NCBI GenBank assembly: GCA_003481005.1
Contig: QUKC01000001.1
Span: forward strand, 62,001-126,000
Length of the DNA: 64,000 nucleotides
Source: Firmicutes bacterium TM09-10
GTDB taxonomy: Bacteria; Bacillota; Clostridia; Lachnospirales; Lachnospiraceae
Direction of reading: 5' to 3'
The position numbers and the translations under genes are program-made. This document shows, one piece after another, positions 8,101-15,360 of this stretch. A model generated the notes under the pieces. The model ran no database searches. It saw only the letters and a list, made by a program, of their open reading frames with translations, and was not told where the DNA came from. The number at the start of each line of letters is the position of its first letter. Position 1 is the first letter of the stretch.

Positions 8101-10483
8101 GAGTTGCCTTATCAAAGTCATAGCTTCCATCTTCCTTTACAGGTAAAGATGATTTTAAGTAAGCTGTAAACTCTGCTCCTGCAAGAAGTCCTGCTTCAGT
8201 ATCATCGCCATTGTCCGATACCTTGATAAGCTGGAATGGCTGCTTGATGACCTGCTCTGCGGAAGTTGTACTTCTTGATACCTCTGCTACTAAGTCTCCC
8301 TCGTAGTCGCATACTACATCATGCTCCTCTTCATCAAGAAGATAGCCTTCTGATGGTGTGATTTCTTTCACATAATAGTTGCCAAGATAAAGGTTATTTA
8401 CCTCTGCCTCGCCATTCTTATCTGTTGTAAGAGTTGCAACTAAGTCCCCTGCTTTAAATACAACACCTGTTGCTCCGTCCGGATGCACGATATCGTTTCT
8501 GGCATAAAGACCATAAACTGCTCCTTCAAGGCTTGCATCACCCTGTGGAACTGCCTTGCCCGATTCCTTATCTACCTTGTAAATGTGAATCTTAGCTGTA
8601 GTTCTGTCATTCTTAAATGTGTGGCTGAATGATGCCTTTGCCTGTGTTTCAGGCAATACATTGAAGTTGAAACTATACACATCAGACTGGTTTCTGATAT
8701 AAGCGTATGGTGCCTGTGTCTCTGAGATATAATATCCGTTAGAGATTGGCAGATCCACGCTGTAGCTTGCCTTTCCGTCCTCACCTGTAGTTACTGTCTC
8801 AAGAGCTGTACCCTTTGTCACAATAACCTGTCCGGCATAGTTTTTGATGTCATTTCCGGCATAAAGTGTGTACTTGCCACCATCAAGAGGATTCTCTGTG
8901 TCAGAGTCCTTCTTTACGACAGATACATCGGCTTTCTGTCTTGTATTCTCAATCGTAGTTGATTCATACTGTACTGTCACAGTTTGGTCCTTATACTCAA
9001 CTGCTACTGTCTGAGGTGTGGTATTGATTGTATACCCGTCAATGCTCTTAATCTCAGTTACCACATAAGTTCCAAGATGAAGGTCAGATAATACCACCTG
9101 TCCGTCAGTTCCTGTTGTAAGGCTTTCTGCCACAACATCGCCAGCACTATACACCTTTGTACCATCTGCCTTATAGATATCTGCTCCAGCAGTTACCTTA
9201 AATGCTGCTCCGGAAAGCTTCTTTTTCTCATAAGTGAAGTTACTTCCATTCCATGAGCTAAGCACCTCACCCTCTTTATAGATTGTGATTGCTCCAAGCT
9301 GCTCTTTATCTGTTGCAGAGATTCCCGTTGTCTGTCCTGCTTTTACAGTAAGTGTATGAACTTTACCGGAAAGGACATATCCCTTTGGTGCGGTAATCTC
9401 TTTTACATAATAAGTACCTGCGACAAGTGCAGCTGACTTTGCATATCCGTTTCCATCTGTTGTCATGGTCTGTATTCTGTTTGTGCATCCGCTGTCAGAA
9501 TAGATTCCATAGACTGCACCGGAAAGCTTCACTCCGCTTGACTCATCTGTCTTTGTAAGCTCACCATATCCGATATTCTCTGTCTTGACCTTGATATATG
9601 CTTTGATAGGATCTGCTGTCGGTCTTTCAGAAATAAACTCCTGATATCCGCTCTTTCCTGTAAGCCAGAATACACAGCTTGATGTTGTCTCAACCTTGCC
9701 AGCATTGGATGTGAATGTTCCTGTTGTAGCTGTAGTATTCACGCTCGTTGAAGAGATTGTAATACTGTTGCCATTCTTATCAACAGAATATCCGCTGATG
9801 CCAAAATCAAAATCCGATAAAACACCATTGCTGTCAGATAATGTTGTTTCAAATCTCTGACTTCCCTCATTCCACTTTAATTCATAAGTTGGTGCCTCAC
9901 TGGTTCTGCGTGATGCAAAACTTGGAAGCGTTGCATTGTAGGAACTGTTGATATTGTCCCTGAGTCTCTCATAATAGCTGTATGAAGAATCAGGACTTGG
10001 TGCTGTGTTACAGAGCTTTCTTGCTGCCGAATCACCACTTCCGGTTCCAAAGATATCTGCTACAATAACCCATACCATTGCCTGAGTTGCGATATACTCA
10101 TTGCACTGACTATTGCTTGGTGCCGCCTTTTGTGTACTGTTAAACCCATAATAAAGGCAGTAACTTAAAAGCTTTCTCTGCTGTGCTGACATTGATGTGC
10201 TCGCATCATCGTAGCTGTTCATAAGCTGACCGCCATCTGCTCTTAATCCGAAATTCATACAATATGCAGAATTTCCGTCAAGAATTGAATACAGAATCTT
10301 ACCATGATTATATCCGGGCTTCAGCTCACTTACTTCTCCGGAATTTTTGACTGACGCATTCCAGAACGCAATATTTGCCTGCGGACTGGCTGCAAATGCT
10401 GTTGTTCCATTCGTAAAGAGTGTTCCAACCAGTGTGAGCATAGCCATAAATCCTGCCATAAAACGCTTTAGTTTCTGTTTCAT
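5105..10483 (-). CDS. Giant LPQTG surface protein: thioester domain plus about 13 SpaA/Cna-B repeats
   Basis: 1792 aa. A signal peptide ends near TAFA (residue 31). A thioester-domain adhesin module follows, with Cys75 (SAYCMNFG) and Gln134 (ATQAMVWV) as the likely Cys-Gln crosslink. Then come about 13 SpaA/Cna-B-like domains, each with a KxD/KxG first strand and a closing EAPxGY-type strand (Lys-Asn/Glu isopeptide type). The sortase signal LPQTGDNANP is at about 1755, followed by a hydrophobic segment and GRKKKNKQ tail. It should form a stiff covalently braced fibre on the wall. I chose the ATG at 10483 because AAGGAGGAAAGAGCAC precedes it; an ATG at 10510 is nine codons earlier. Ligand unknown; a role in mating contact or host adhesion is inference. 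Confidence 0.92.
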   Translation of the reverse strand: MKQKLKRFMAGFMAMLTLVGTLFTNGTTAFAASPQANIAFWNASVKNSGEVSELKPGYNHGKILYSILDGNSAYCMNFGLRADGGQLMNSYDDASTSMSAQQRKLLSYCLYYGFNSTQKAAPSNSQCNEYIATQAMVWVIVADIFGTGSGDSAARKLCNTAPSPDSSYSYYERLRDNINSSYNATLPSFASRRTSEAPTYELKWNEGSQRFETTLSDSNGVLSDFDFGISGYSVDKNGNSITISSTSVNTTATTGTFTSNAGKVETTSSCVFWLTGKSGYQEFISERPTADPIKAYIKVKTENIGYGELTKTDESSGVKLSGAVYGIYSDSGCTNRIQTMTTDGNGYAKSAALVAGTYYVKEITAPKGYVLSGKVHTLTVKAGQTTGISATDKEQLGAITIYKEGEVLSSWNGSNFTYEKKKLSGAAFKVTAGADIYKADGTKVYSAGDVVAESLTTGTDGQVVLSDLHLGTYVVTEIKSIDGYTINTTPQTVAVEYKDQTVTVQYESTTIENTRQKADVSVVKKDSDTENPLDGGKYTLYAGNDIKNYAGQVIVTKGTALETVTTGEDGKASYSVDLPISNGYYISETQAPYAYIRNQSDVYSFNFNVLPETQAKASFSHTFKNDRTTAKIHIYKVDKESGKAVPQGDASLEGAVYGLYARNDIVHPDGATGVVFKAGDLVATLTTDKNGEAEVNNLYLGNYYVKEITPSEGYLLDEEEHDVVCDYEGDLVAEVSRSTTSAEQVIKQPFQLIKVSDNGDDTEAGLLAGAEFTAYLKSSLPVKEDGSYDFDKATPVVIGENGATTITSDDKGHAVSIAIPYGTYVVVESKTPHNMKTIKPFEVKISENHPDKPQTWRVFLDREFTAKLRVIKKDSDTKQTVLVPNAEFKIFNIDKNEYVKQYTTYPSKVEHTSFFTDDDGDLILPEALKIGNYRIEEVSAPYGYVVNDKYVSISVDTDTAFETDGDTNDAIITVEYSDAPAVGEMTVEKKGEVLDGFKGGLLASSYEKEFVYKEGSLAGAKFKVYAAEDIYTADNQKDADGNRIKYYSKGDLVTTLTTGKDGKATAKNLPLGQYRVVEVEAPYGYVLNPNEQKVTFTYVDDKTPVIKESLTFSDDRQKLDMSVTKLDAEDNTPIAGAVFGLYADEDIKNVDGKVIIEKGTLLEKTTSDENGKIAFVKDYPFAKYVARELVKPAGYVTNEEAVNFDTKYQGQDVKTAVYNSKYKNTPTTFEFTKTDITSGAELTGATLTVLDKDGNVVDTWTSDAKEAHVIKRLVVGETYTLREEFAPYGYLKATDIQFTVEDTGKVQHVEMKDEVPTGSIVINKDGEFVTDTTLMKGYWYDFIFNFFKDSLAGVTFDVYAKEDIVSADGLDTVYHKAGDKVATIVTNDKGIARIDDLPLGKYYLVETKTIDGFVLDDTPIEADLSYIDQNTKVVFAGMDVTNERQKVQITVTKTDSETKKELEGAVFGLYAKEDIVNKDGKVIVKADTQIERGVTGKDGKVTFTSDLPLGQYYVKEIEAPKGYVKSDKIFDVDASYQGDKVKVIEFKAAFENAPIKVEISKTDITGEKELPGAKLSVIDADGKLVESWTSEAGKTHMIERLPVGKYTLREESAPYGYKVASDVTFEVKETAEIQKVSMKDEQAVGKIVIEKTDKVTGKPIEGVVFEVRDKDGKVLDTLTTDKNGHAESKELPICTYNEDGTFKEDIHYTVVETKAADGYILDETAHDVTLRYDDNAPDVVVATLKLVNVPTEPKLPQTGDNANPLLYLGIGALALITGVGVGLRGRKKKNKQ

Positions 10484-10510
10484 GTGCTCTTTCCTCCTTA
10501 ATTTACGCAT

Positions 10511-10548
10511 AAAAAAAGAAAGACATAAGTTTATGGCTTACATCTTTC
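10511..10548 (-). terminator. Hairpin with T-run between the lipoprotein and surface-protein genes
   Basis: Minus-strand GAAAGATGTAAG / CTTATGTCTTTC stem followed by seven Ts. It lies 26 bases after the lipoprotein stop and 28 before the adhesin start, so it could end the upstream transcript or attenuate the adhesin. Confidence 0.7.
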
Positions 10549-10574
10549 TTCCTTCTGCTTCTATTCGTTTTTAT

Positions 10575-11363
10575 TTATCTGTGACATCGAAACTCGTAAT
10601 AGTTTGTGCCGCCTGTCGTGTAAACTCCATCATAACTGATGTAGAATACCGGATCTGTTTCCAAAAGTAACATACTTGCAATATATTCTGCAATTGCATC
10701 CTCAGATGATAACCGCTGTCCATCAATGGTACTTGCTTTGTTGAGGTCTGTCTCTACAAACACACTATAATAAGAGCCTTCCATACCATCGTAAGGATAA
10801 TACTCATTGTACTCTTCCTGCGTGATACTGCCGTCATTCAAATGATTCTGTAAATTCTGCTGTGTGGTAATCATCCCTCCTGCCTGACACTTTGCTGTTG
10901 CAAGTGACACAACATTCTGTGGACTGTACGCCACGGATGCAGGCTTTGGATTGCTCACATTGTCTTTCGGAATGTCTGTAGTCTGACCACCATTACCTGC
11001 ATTACTCTGATTTCCACCAGCTTCCTTATTACCACTTGCAGGAGCTTTCTGTTCCGACTCGTCATTCTGCTCTGACTTTTCTTTCTGCTTTGAAGCAGTT
11101 TCATTATCAGCAGACTGGTTATCTTCCTTATCCGTCTTCTCTTCTGAATCTTTAACCTCGGCAATATCTTTCTCTGTCTCTTCACTTCCAGCTTCGGTTG
11201 TGACCTCTGTGACAACTTCCGTTGCCATTGCTACTTCTTCAGTTGGCTTTACGCTTTCCGTCTGTTTCTCTGTCTGATTATCAGCCTTTTCCTTACCACC
11301 ATTACAGGCAGCCATTGAAAAGACCAGTACTGCGGATAATAAGATAATACTTATCTTCTTCAT
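10575..11363 (-). CDS. Lipoprotein of the mobile element
   Basis: 262 aa. A type II signal peptide ends in the lipobox SMAAC (Cys20), so it is lipid-anchored outside the membrane. A long Glu/Thr/Lys/Gln-rich spacer (residues about 25-140) leads to a compact C-terminal domain of about 110 residues (NVVSLATAKCQAGG ... TGGTNYYEFRCHR) with two Cys that could pair. I do not recognise that domain. The ATG at 11363 follows AAGGGATGGGTG; a GTG at 11372 is an alternative. Lying upstream of the adhesin, it may help mating-pair contact or surface exclusion; this is inference. Confidence 0.8.
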   Translation of the reverse strand: MKKISIILLSAVLVFSMAACNGGKEKADNQTEKQTESVKPTEEVAMATEVVTEVTTEAGSEETEKDIAEVKDSEEKTDKEDNQSADNETASKQKEKSEQNDESEQKAPASGNKEAGGNQSNAGNGGQTTDIPKDNVSNPKPASVAYSPQNVVSLATAKCQAGGMITTQQNLQNHLNDGSITQEEYNEYYPYDGMEGSYYSVFVETDLNKASTIDGQRLSSEDAIAEYIASMLLLETDPVFYISYDGVYTTGGTNYYEFRCHR

Positions 11364-11379
11364 AGTAATCACCCATCCC

Positions 11380-11485
11380 TTCTCCGCAAGAGGGACGGGC
11401 TATGTGTTCCGTGCCATCCACCCTTGCGGTGAACTATTTATCTGTAATGCACGGGACACATAGGACTGTCCCGTATTCTGTGCAT
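11380..11485 (-). promoter_or_regulatory. Structured mRNA leader before the lipoprotein gene
   Basis: Arms CTATGTGTTCCGTGC (11400-11414) and GCACGGGACACATAG (11449-11463) pair over 15 bases with one G-U. Between them, minus-strand CACCGCAAGGGTG can form a GCAA-loop hairpin. A second hairpin, CGTCCCT/AGGGATG, lies next to the lipoprotein ribosome site. A 15-codon ORF overlaps the big hairpin. This looks like an attenuation or translation-coupled leader. Confidence 0.5.
11438..11485 (-). CDS. Putative 15-aa leader peptide
   Basis: MHRIRDSPMCPVHYR with AAAGGAGTTTAAG before its ATG. Its last codons form one arm of the 15-bp hairpin, so ribosome position could change folding, as in leader-peptide attenuation. 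No direct evidence of translation. Confidence 0.4.
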   Translation of the reverse strand: MHRIRDSPMCPVHYR

Positions 11486-11500
11486 CTTAAACTCCTTTCA

Positions 11501-11584
11501 TTATACCAGCTCTCTTATTTTAAAGAAATACTGCATAAGTCTTCTGTTTTTCTTATAATTTAAGAATAAACCCTTTACCTGCAT
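11501..11584 (-). CDS. 27-aa basic small protein
   Basis: MQVKGLFLNYKKNRRLMQYF, then FKIRELV. It has a near-perfect ribosome site, GAGAGGAGGTGAGCGT, directly before its ATG. It lies 14 bases after the stop of the hydrophobic 57-aa gene in the same operon. Function unknown; it is credited because of the ribosome site and packing. Confidence 0.45.
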   Translation of the reverse strand: MQVKGLFLNYKKNRRLMQYFFKIRELV

Positions 11585-11598
11585 ACGCTCACCTCCTC

Positions 11599-11772
11599 TC
11601 AGAATGTGCCCATTCTTACGAATGAAAGAAATATCCTTGCCACCATAGCGAATAGAAGAAGAATTATTCTGGCAAGTCCTAAGACCAGCTTCAATGCTCC
11701 AAGAATTATCCTTAATATCCACTTGAGTATCTCTAAAATTACTGTTCCTACGGCTCCCATAACTCTTCTCAT
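11599..11772 (-). CDS. 57-aa hydrophobic membrane protein
   Basis: Almost wholly hydrophobic from residue 5 to 50 (VILEILKWILRIILGALKLV...), enough for one long or two short membrane helices. GAAAGGAGA lies 9 bases before ATG 11772; a start at 11799 would overlap the ParR-like gene. It is a likely component of the element's membrane machinery, but no family can be named. Confidence 0.65.
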   Translation of the reverse strand: MRRVMGAVGTVILEILKWILRIILGALKLVLGLARIILLLFAMVARIFLSFVRMGTF

Positions 11773-11777
11773 AATAA

Positions 11778-12224
11778 TCAGTCTCCTTTCGACATCCATC
11801 CCATTGCAAGTCCTGCAACATCTGCATCGTCCATAACATCTTCTGTAGGTTCTTGTGCTTCACTATTGGCTGCCTGCATTATTACCGGCTGACCAACATT
11901 CATCCCGGATATCACTCCGCCTAACAGCCTTATGACCTCTTTCCTAGCCTCATTGGTTGCTGCTTCAATGACTTCTTCCTTAATGTCATCAATATCTTCT
12001 GACCGGATATATTCAGCCCTCTCTTTTTCCTTCTTCTTGATAACAAAAGTTTCTTTTCCATAATTATCAATGTAGAACTGAATCGCATCTATGATGAACT
12101 GGTTCTTAGATTTGAAAATCTTCGGATCAAGGTTCTGAATCACATCATTGATTTTCACATGCTGAGGATTGCTCATATTGAGGCGGACAGAAGTTTTTAC
12201 TTCATATTCAAGTCTTCTTCCCAT
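11778..12224 (-). CDS. ParR-like centromere-binding protein
   Basis: 148 aa. The N-terminal 55 residues (VKTSVRLNMSNPQHVKINDVIQNL ... SKNQFIIDAIQFYI) look like a ribbon-helix-helix DNA-binding domain. A charged helical middle follows (KKKEKERAEYIRSEDIDDIKEE), and the C-terminus is acidic. It lies 11 bases after the ParM-like ATPase gene, the usual parM-parR order, so it is the likely adaptor between DNA and filament. AAGGAGGCAG precedes tandem ATGs at 12227 and 12224; the second has better spacing. Confidence 0.75.
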   Translation of the reverse strand: MGRRLEYEVKTSVRLNMSNPQHVKINDVIQNLDPKIFKSKNQFIIDAIQFYIDNYGKETFVIKKKEKERAEYIRSEDIDDIKEEVIEAATNEARKEVIRLLGGVISGMNVGQPVIMQAANSEAQEPTEDVMDDADVAGLAMGWMSKGD

Positions 12225-12235
12225 CATCTGCCTCC

Positions 12236-13156
12236 TTATGATAATCGCTTAGTGCTTTTAAGTCCCATTGTGGCAAGCTGCTCATATCCTCTTGCATTTG
12301 CCTTTACATCAAGGTTATAGGAAATGTTCTTAGCATCATGACTACCAAAATTCTTCATCACAACTGCCCCGCCACCGACAAATACAATCGGTGTAGTCTT
12401 TAAGTTATACCCAAACTCACGGATTGAGTTATATACCTTATCAACAAAATCCTCTATCTCTGCCTTGATAATGGCAAAGTATTCATCATCAATATCTGAC
12501 CTGCCATATCGCATGATGTTCTGTATCTCTGACTCGTCTACCTCTCCGTTAAGCTGTCTTACACACTGCTCATTGATAGAACGCATACAGGTAATAAGAC
12601 CTTTTGGAATCGTCACACACTTTGATTCATCCGGTGACTTGTTGATTACCGGCATAATGTCGATTGTCCAGCTTCCAATATCTACTATCAGTGTTTTCTT
12701 TGCCATAGCAGGAATCTTGTCCACTACTGCTGCATAGCACTGAGGAAATACTGCCACATCATCAATTTCAATATGATATGACTCATTCTCATATTTGAAG
12801 CTTACACGCTTATTCTTTGTCAGGTACTTGATAAAATCATTCTTCTCTGCTCCAAATCTTGTAAGTGGAAGTCCTACAGCAAGAAATACCTTTGCCTCTG
12901 CTAGACCTCTTCTTTTAAGTTCCTTAGCAACTGCTGCAAGAGTGAGAAGATAAAAACTGTCATCTTCGACCTTTGTATCCTTTACTTCCTGCCTCACAGT
13001 TCCAACCCTATAGAACTTTCCTTCATACTCAAGTACATCGCCGAAAAGTGCCGGAGTTGTTGTAATCTCCTTAATACCTGTGACAAATACCTGAGAGATT
13101 GTTTTCATCATTGACCATCCATGATCAATGCCGATTACTTCTAACTTGTTATTCAT
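12236..13156 (-). CDS. parM: ParM/StbA-like actin-family ATPase
   Basis: 306 aa. Actin-fold phosphate loops are visible: phosphate 1 IGIDHGWSMMKT at the N-terminus, phosphate 2 TLIVDIGSWTIDIMPV in the middle, and the adenosine motif TPIVFVGGGAVVMKNF near the end. Such proteins polymerise to push DNA copies apart. I chose ATG 13156 because the fold starts directly after it; GTG 13207 or ATG 13198 would add a basic FKWLFKKK tail, and AAGTAGGTGG before 13198 makes that start possible. A segregation system implies a circular replicating phase of the element. Confidence 0.85.
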   Translation of the reverse strand: MNNKLEVIGIDHGWSMMKTISQVFVTGIKEITTTPALFGDVLEYEGKFYRVGTVRQEVKDTKVEDDSFYLLTLAAVAKELKRRGLAEAKVFLAVGLPLTRFGAEKNDFIKYLTKNKRVSFKYENESYHIEIDDVAVFPQCYAAVVDKIPAMAKKTLIVDIGSWTIDIMPVINKSPDESKCVTIPKGLITCMRSINEQCVRQLNGEVDESEIQNIMRYGRSDIDDEYFAIIKAEIEDFVDKVYNSIREFGYNLKTTPIVFVGGGAVVMKNFGSHDAKNISYNLDVKANARGYEQLATMGLKSTKRLS

Positions 13157-13207
13157 GTGTTTTGCACATCCTTTCTTCTTAAACAGCCACTTGAACATCT
13201 TAACCAC

Positions 13208-13462
13208 CTACTTTCCTATCAGCTTTCGCATACAAGGAAAACAATAACCATTCCCTCGATAATATGGACATCCGACACATTCCGTCGGAAGTTTCTGTTC
13301 TTTTTTCTTAGATGGTTTACAACATGTTCCATTGGCACATCTGTTGTTATGTCCCCAGAAGAATCTACAATGCATACAATCTTTTAATTCTCTTTCAAGC
13401 TTTTCTTCTGGAGATACAAACCCGCGTTTCTTATGCTTATCTCTTTTTTCAACTGTTCCCAC
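13208..13462 (-). CDS. Cys-rich small protein, probable zinc binding
   Basis: 84 aa with two Cys clusters, CMHCRFFWGHNNRC...CC and CVGCPYYRGNGYCFPC, spaced like zinc knuckles, in a Lys-rich background. GGGAGGAG lies 7 bases before the chosen GTG at 13462; a TTG at 13483 is an alternative. It overlaps the 49-aa membrane gene by 14 bases and precedes parM. Metal binding is inferred from spacing; function unknown. Confidence 0.7.
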   Translation of the reverse strand: MGTVEKRDKHKKRGFVSPEEKLERELKDCMHCRFFWGHNNRCANGTCCKPSKKKEQKLPTECVGCPYYRGNGYCFPCMRKLIGK

Positions 13463-13598
13463 CAGAGCTCTCCTCCCTTCCAAGGAGTGATTGCTCTCTT
13501 ATCTGTTCCATTGTCCTGTCCGACTCACCTGCTGTCCTTGCTAATGAATACAATACGATAAGAACAATAATTATAAATGCTATGCTAAATCCCATCAT
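13449..13598 (-). CDS. 49-aa single-pass membrane protein
   Basis: Starts MMGFSIAFIIIVLIVLYSLA, one clear membrane helix, followed by a short polar tail (RTAGESDRTMEQIREQ). GAAGGAGGATAAAGTG lies before the ATG. It is the first gene of the parM-containing operon and overlaps the Cys-rich gene by 14 bases. Function unknown. Confidence 0.65.
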   Translation of the reverse strand: MMGFSIAFIIIVLIVLYSLARTAGESDRTMEQIREQSLLGREESSGGNS

Positions 13599-13639
13599 CA
13601 CTTTATCCTCCTTCAAATTAGTTGCCATATAGACAAAAT

Positions 13640-14050
13640 TTGAATTTGGAAGTGATATAGTCTACATGGCTATGCTTAACGCTAAGCATGTAGGTACACG
13701 CCAGTCTTCTAGACTCCTATATCGCCCCGTGTACAAAGAGGTGTTCTCACCTCCGGGAGTTACAGACGAGCCACAAAATGTGTTTCACGACGCCCTTCTG
13801 AATTATCAGAAGCACTATCTCTTCTTTTAGCCTTTTGAAGATAAGGACGAACTTCTCGCCCTCTGTGGTTAATTATCCTTACGCAACATGCCGATTCCTT
13901 TTACCAGATTTCCATCCAGCTTCTCGCCCTTCATCTTTCGATCCATCAGACTACTAATATGATAGCTGTGACTTTCATCCTCCAGGTACATGCCCCGTAA
14001 TTTTACTACCTACAGAAATTCTGTAGTGCAAACTACTTTGCAAATCTGTA
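13640..14050 (-). ncRNA. Structured non-coding region upstream of the parM operon
   Basis: No convincing gene in about 545 bases (13599-14144). Minus-strand pairings include GATATAG with CTATATC, GTACAC with GTGTAC enclosing AGTCTagaAGACT, GAGGTGagaaCACCTC, and ATGCTTAgcgTTAAGCAT inside TACAT/ATGTA. The density of nested arms suggests a long leader RNA or an RNA gene. No known class was recognised. Confidence 0.4.
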
Positions 14051-14144
14051 ACTGATTATTCAATTGTTATGTCCAATCTCTCTTGGACAATTGATATTCT
14101 ACAATGCACTTTAATTTTACGGAAGTGACACCACTGGTGTATTT

Positions 14145-14429
14145 TTACGAATTTTCACCAGTTTTTGGTGTATTTGTCATTTCCTTTAATTTGTTCCATG
14201 TATGCTTAGGCAGTTCTCTTGCCGGCTCTCTGAATCGTTCAAGATATTTTTCAAATAATTCCGTATTGATTAATGCTGAATTACCGACTTTATAGACTGC
14301 TCCTGCCTCTCTCGCAATTACTATGATTCTCGATTTACTTATCCCATAAATAATCGCTCCTTCCTCTGCATTGACAAATTTTTTCATAAAATCCTTTGTA
14401 TCTGAATAGCACTTATATGAGTAACTCAT
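14145..14429 (-). CDS. DUF6462-like small protein (excisionase-like), copy 1
   Basis: 94 aa. The core is KFVNAEEGAIIYGISKSRIIVIAREAGAVYKVGNSALINTELFEKYLERF, a short winged-helix-like unit of the sort seen in excisionases. The same pattern recurs in the next two genes. AAAGGAGACTGATGA precedes the ATG, 3 bases after the neighbouring stop. An Xis-like or element-regulating role fits its place near the element end but is not proven. Confidence 0.75.
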   Translation of the reverse strand: MSYSYKCYSDTKDFMKKFVNAEEGAIIYGISKSRIIVIAREAGAVYKVGNSALINTELFEKYLERFREPARELPKHTWNKLKEMTNTPKTGENS

Positions 14430-14432
14430 TCA

Positions 14433-14891
14433 TCAGTCTCCTTTCACATTTGGCAATGGATGTTTCATTTCTGTTGGCGGTTCTCTGAATTGCTCCATAT
14501 ATTCATCAAACACCTCCAGATTAATCAGAATAGTATTTCCTTTTGCTTCGCCTATCTTATATACAGCTCCAGCTGCTCTAGCCATTTCGATAAATCTATG
14601 ATGTCCTATGCTGTAAGTCATTGAACCCTCACCGATTCTCACAAACTTCTTTTCCACAATTTTATTTGAACTAGGAACTCTTGCAGAATGTTTCATAAAT
14701 TTCATCAACCTTTCCTTATGTACTAATATAATCTTTGCAAGCTGATATCTTGCTCCAGCAGCCAACGCTATATCCATTGCCTCATCTTGTGTTACATCTA
14801 ATAAAGCCATTACCTCATCAATACGAATAAATCTTGGTTTTACAGTTTCTTTTCTATAGGCACAAACTGAACCACTCAATGTATTTACCAT
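14433..14891 (-). CDS. Two-domain DUF6462-like protein
   Basis: 152 aa made of two copies of the same unit: residues about 18-65 (RFIRIDEVMALLDVTQDEAMDIALAAGARYQLAKIILVHKERL) and about 83-140 (KFVRIGEGSMTYSIGHHRFIEMARAAGAVYKIGEAKGNTILINLEVFDEYMEQF). The second copy is close to its single-domain neighbours and the first is diverged, so it looks like an old internal duplication or fusion. It is operonic with the genes on both sides. Confidence 0.75.
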   Translation of the reverse strand: MVNTLSGSVCAYRKETVKPRFIRIDEVMALLDVTQDEAMDIALAAGARYQLAKIILVHKERLMKFMKHSARVPSSNKIVEKKFVRIGEGSMTYSIGHHRFIEMARAAGAVYKIGEAKGNTILINLEVFDEYMEQFREPPTEMKHPLPNVKGD

Positions 14892-14899
14892 AACATCAC

Positions 14900-15121
14900 C
14901 TACTTATAAAACTCAGAATCTGTAATATGAAAAGTTTCAAGATACTTATCCAATATTTCTGTATTAACAAGTACAAGCTGACCAATTTTATAACAAGCCT
15001 TGGCATCCTTAGCCACTTCTTGAAATTTTGTCATTCCCATACTGTACATTTTTGCACCATCTGAATATCTTACAAACTTTTTTGCATCCTCATATCTATC
15101 TTTCTTCTTTGATTCATTCAT
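14900..15121 (-). CDS. DUF6462-like small protein, copy 3
   Basis: 73 aa, KKFVRYSDGAKMYSMGMTKFQEVAKDAKACYKIGQLVLVNTEILDKYLETF, the same unit as the two downstream genes. AAAGGAGCACAGCA precedes the ATG. It is the first gene of the minus-strand operon at the right end of the element, behind a promoter and a hairpin. Confidence 0.75.
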   Translation of the reverse strand: MNESKKKDRYEDAKKFVRYSDGAKMYSMGMTKFQEVAKDAKACYKIGQLVLVNTEILDKYLETFHITDSEFYK

Positions 15122-15177
15122 TGCTGTGCTCCTTTCACTTTGACTTCATAACAAATGATGCATTTTCTCCATAACGC

Positions 15178-15219
15178 AAAAAAGAGGACATCTTCTAAAT
15201 TTCTTTAGAAAATGTCCTC
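15178..15219 (-). terminator. Intrinsic terminator or attenuator
   Basis: GAGGACAT (15184-15191) pairs with ATGTCCTC (15212-15219), with an inner TTCTAAA/TTTAGAA stem. On the minus strand a T-run follows. It lies between the promoter at 15270-15297 and the first DUF6462-like gene, so it may stop lysS transcripts and attenuate the element's genes. Confidence 0.75.
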
Positions 15220-15269
15220 TTAGTAGTTCATATTTGATTGAATCTTTTTCTTTTCAGATTGTGTACTCT

Positions 15270-15297
15270 TTCATACTGATGTAAATGACTATGTCAA
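15270..15297 (-). promoter_or_regulatory. Sigma-A-type promoter at the element's right end
   Basis: Minus strand TTGACA (15292-15297), 16-base spacer, TATGAA (15270-15275), reading into the DUF6462-like operon. Confidence 0.5.
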
Positions 15298-15360
15298 AAT
15301 GCGTCTTTTAATGCGTCCTTTGACGTACTCAAATGCCTCAACCCCGCATAAACACTAGGT

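Noticed and set aside
13869..13991. 40-codon minus-strand ORF (starts MYLEDESHSYHI)
   Set aside because: No ribosome site at its start and embedded in a heavily structured stretch. It stays possible if conserved in related elements.
1..15360. Integrase, type IV coupling protein or VirB4 genes of the element
   Set aside because: Looked for and not found in this window; they would have to lie left of base 1.
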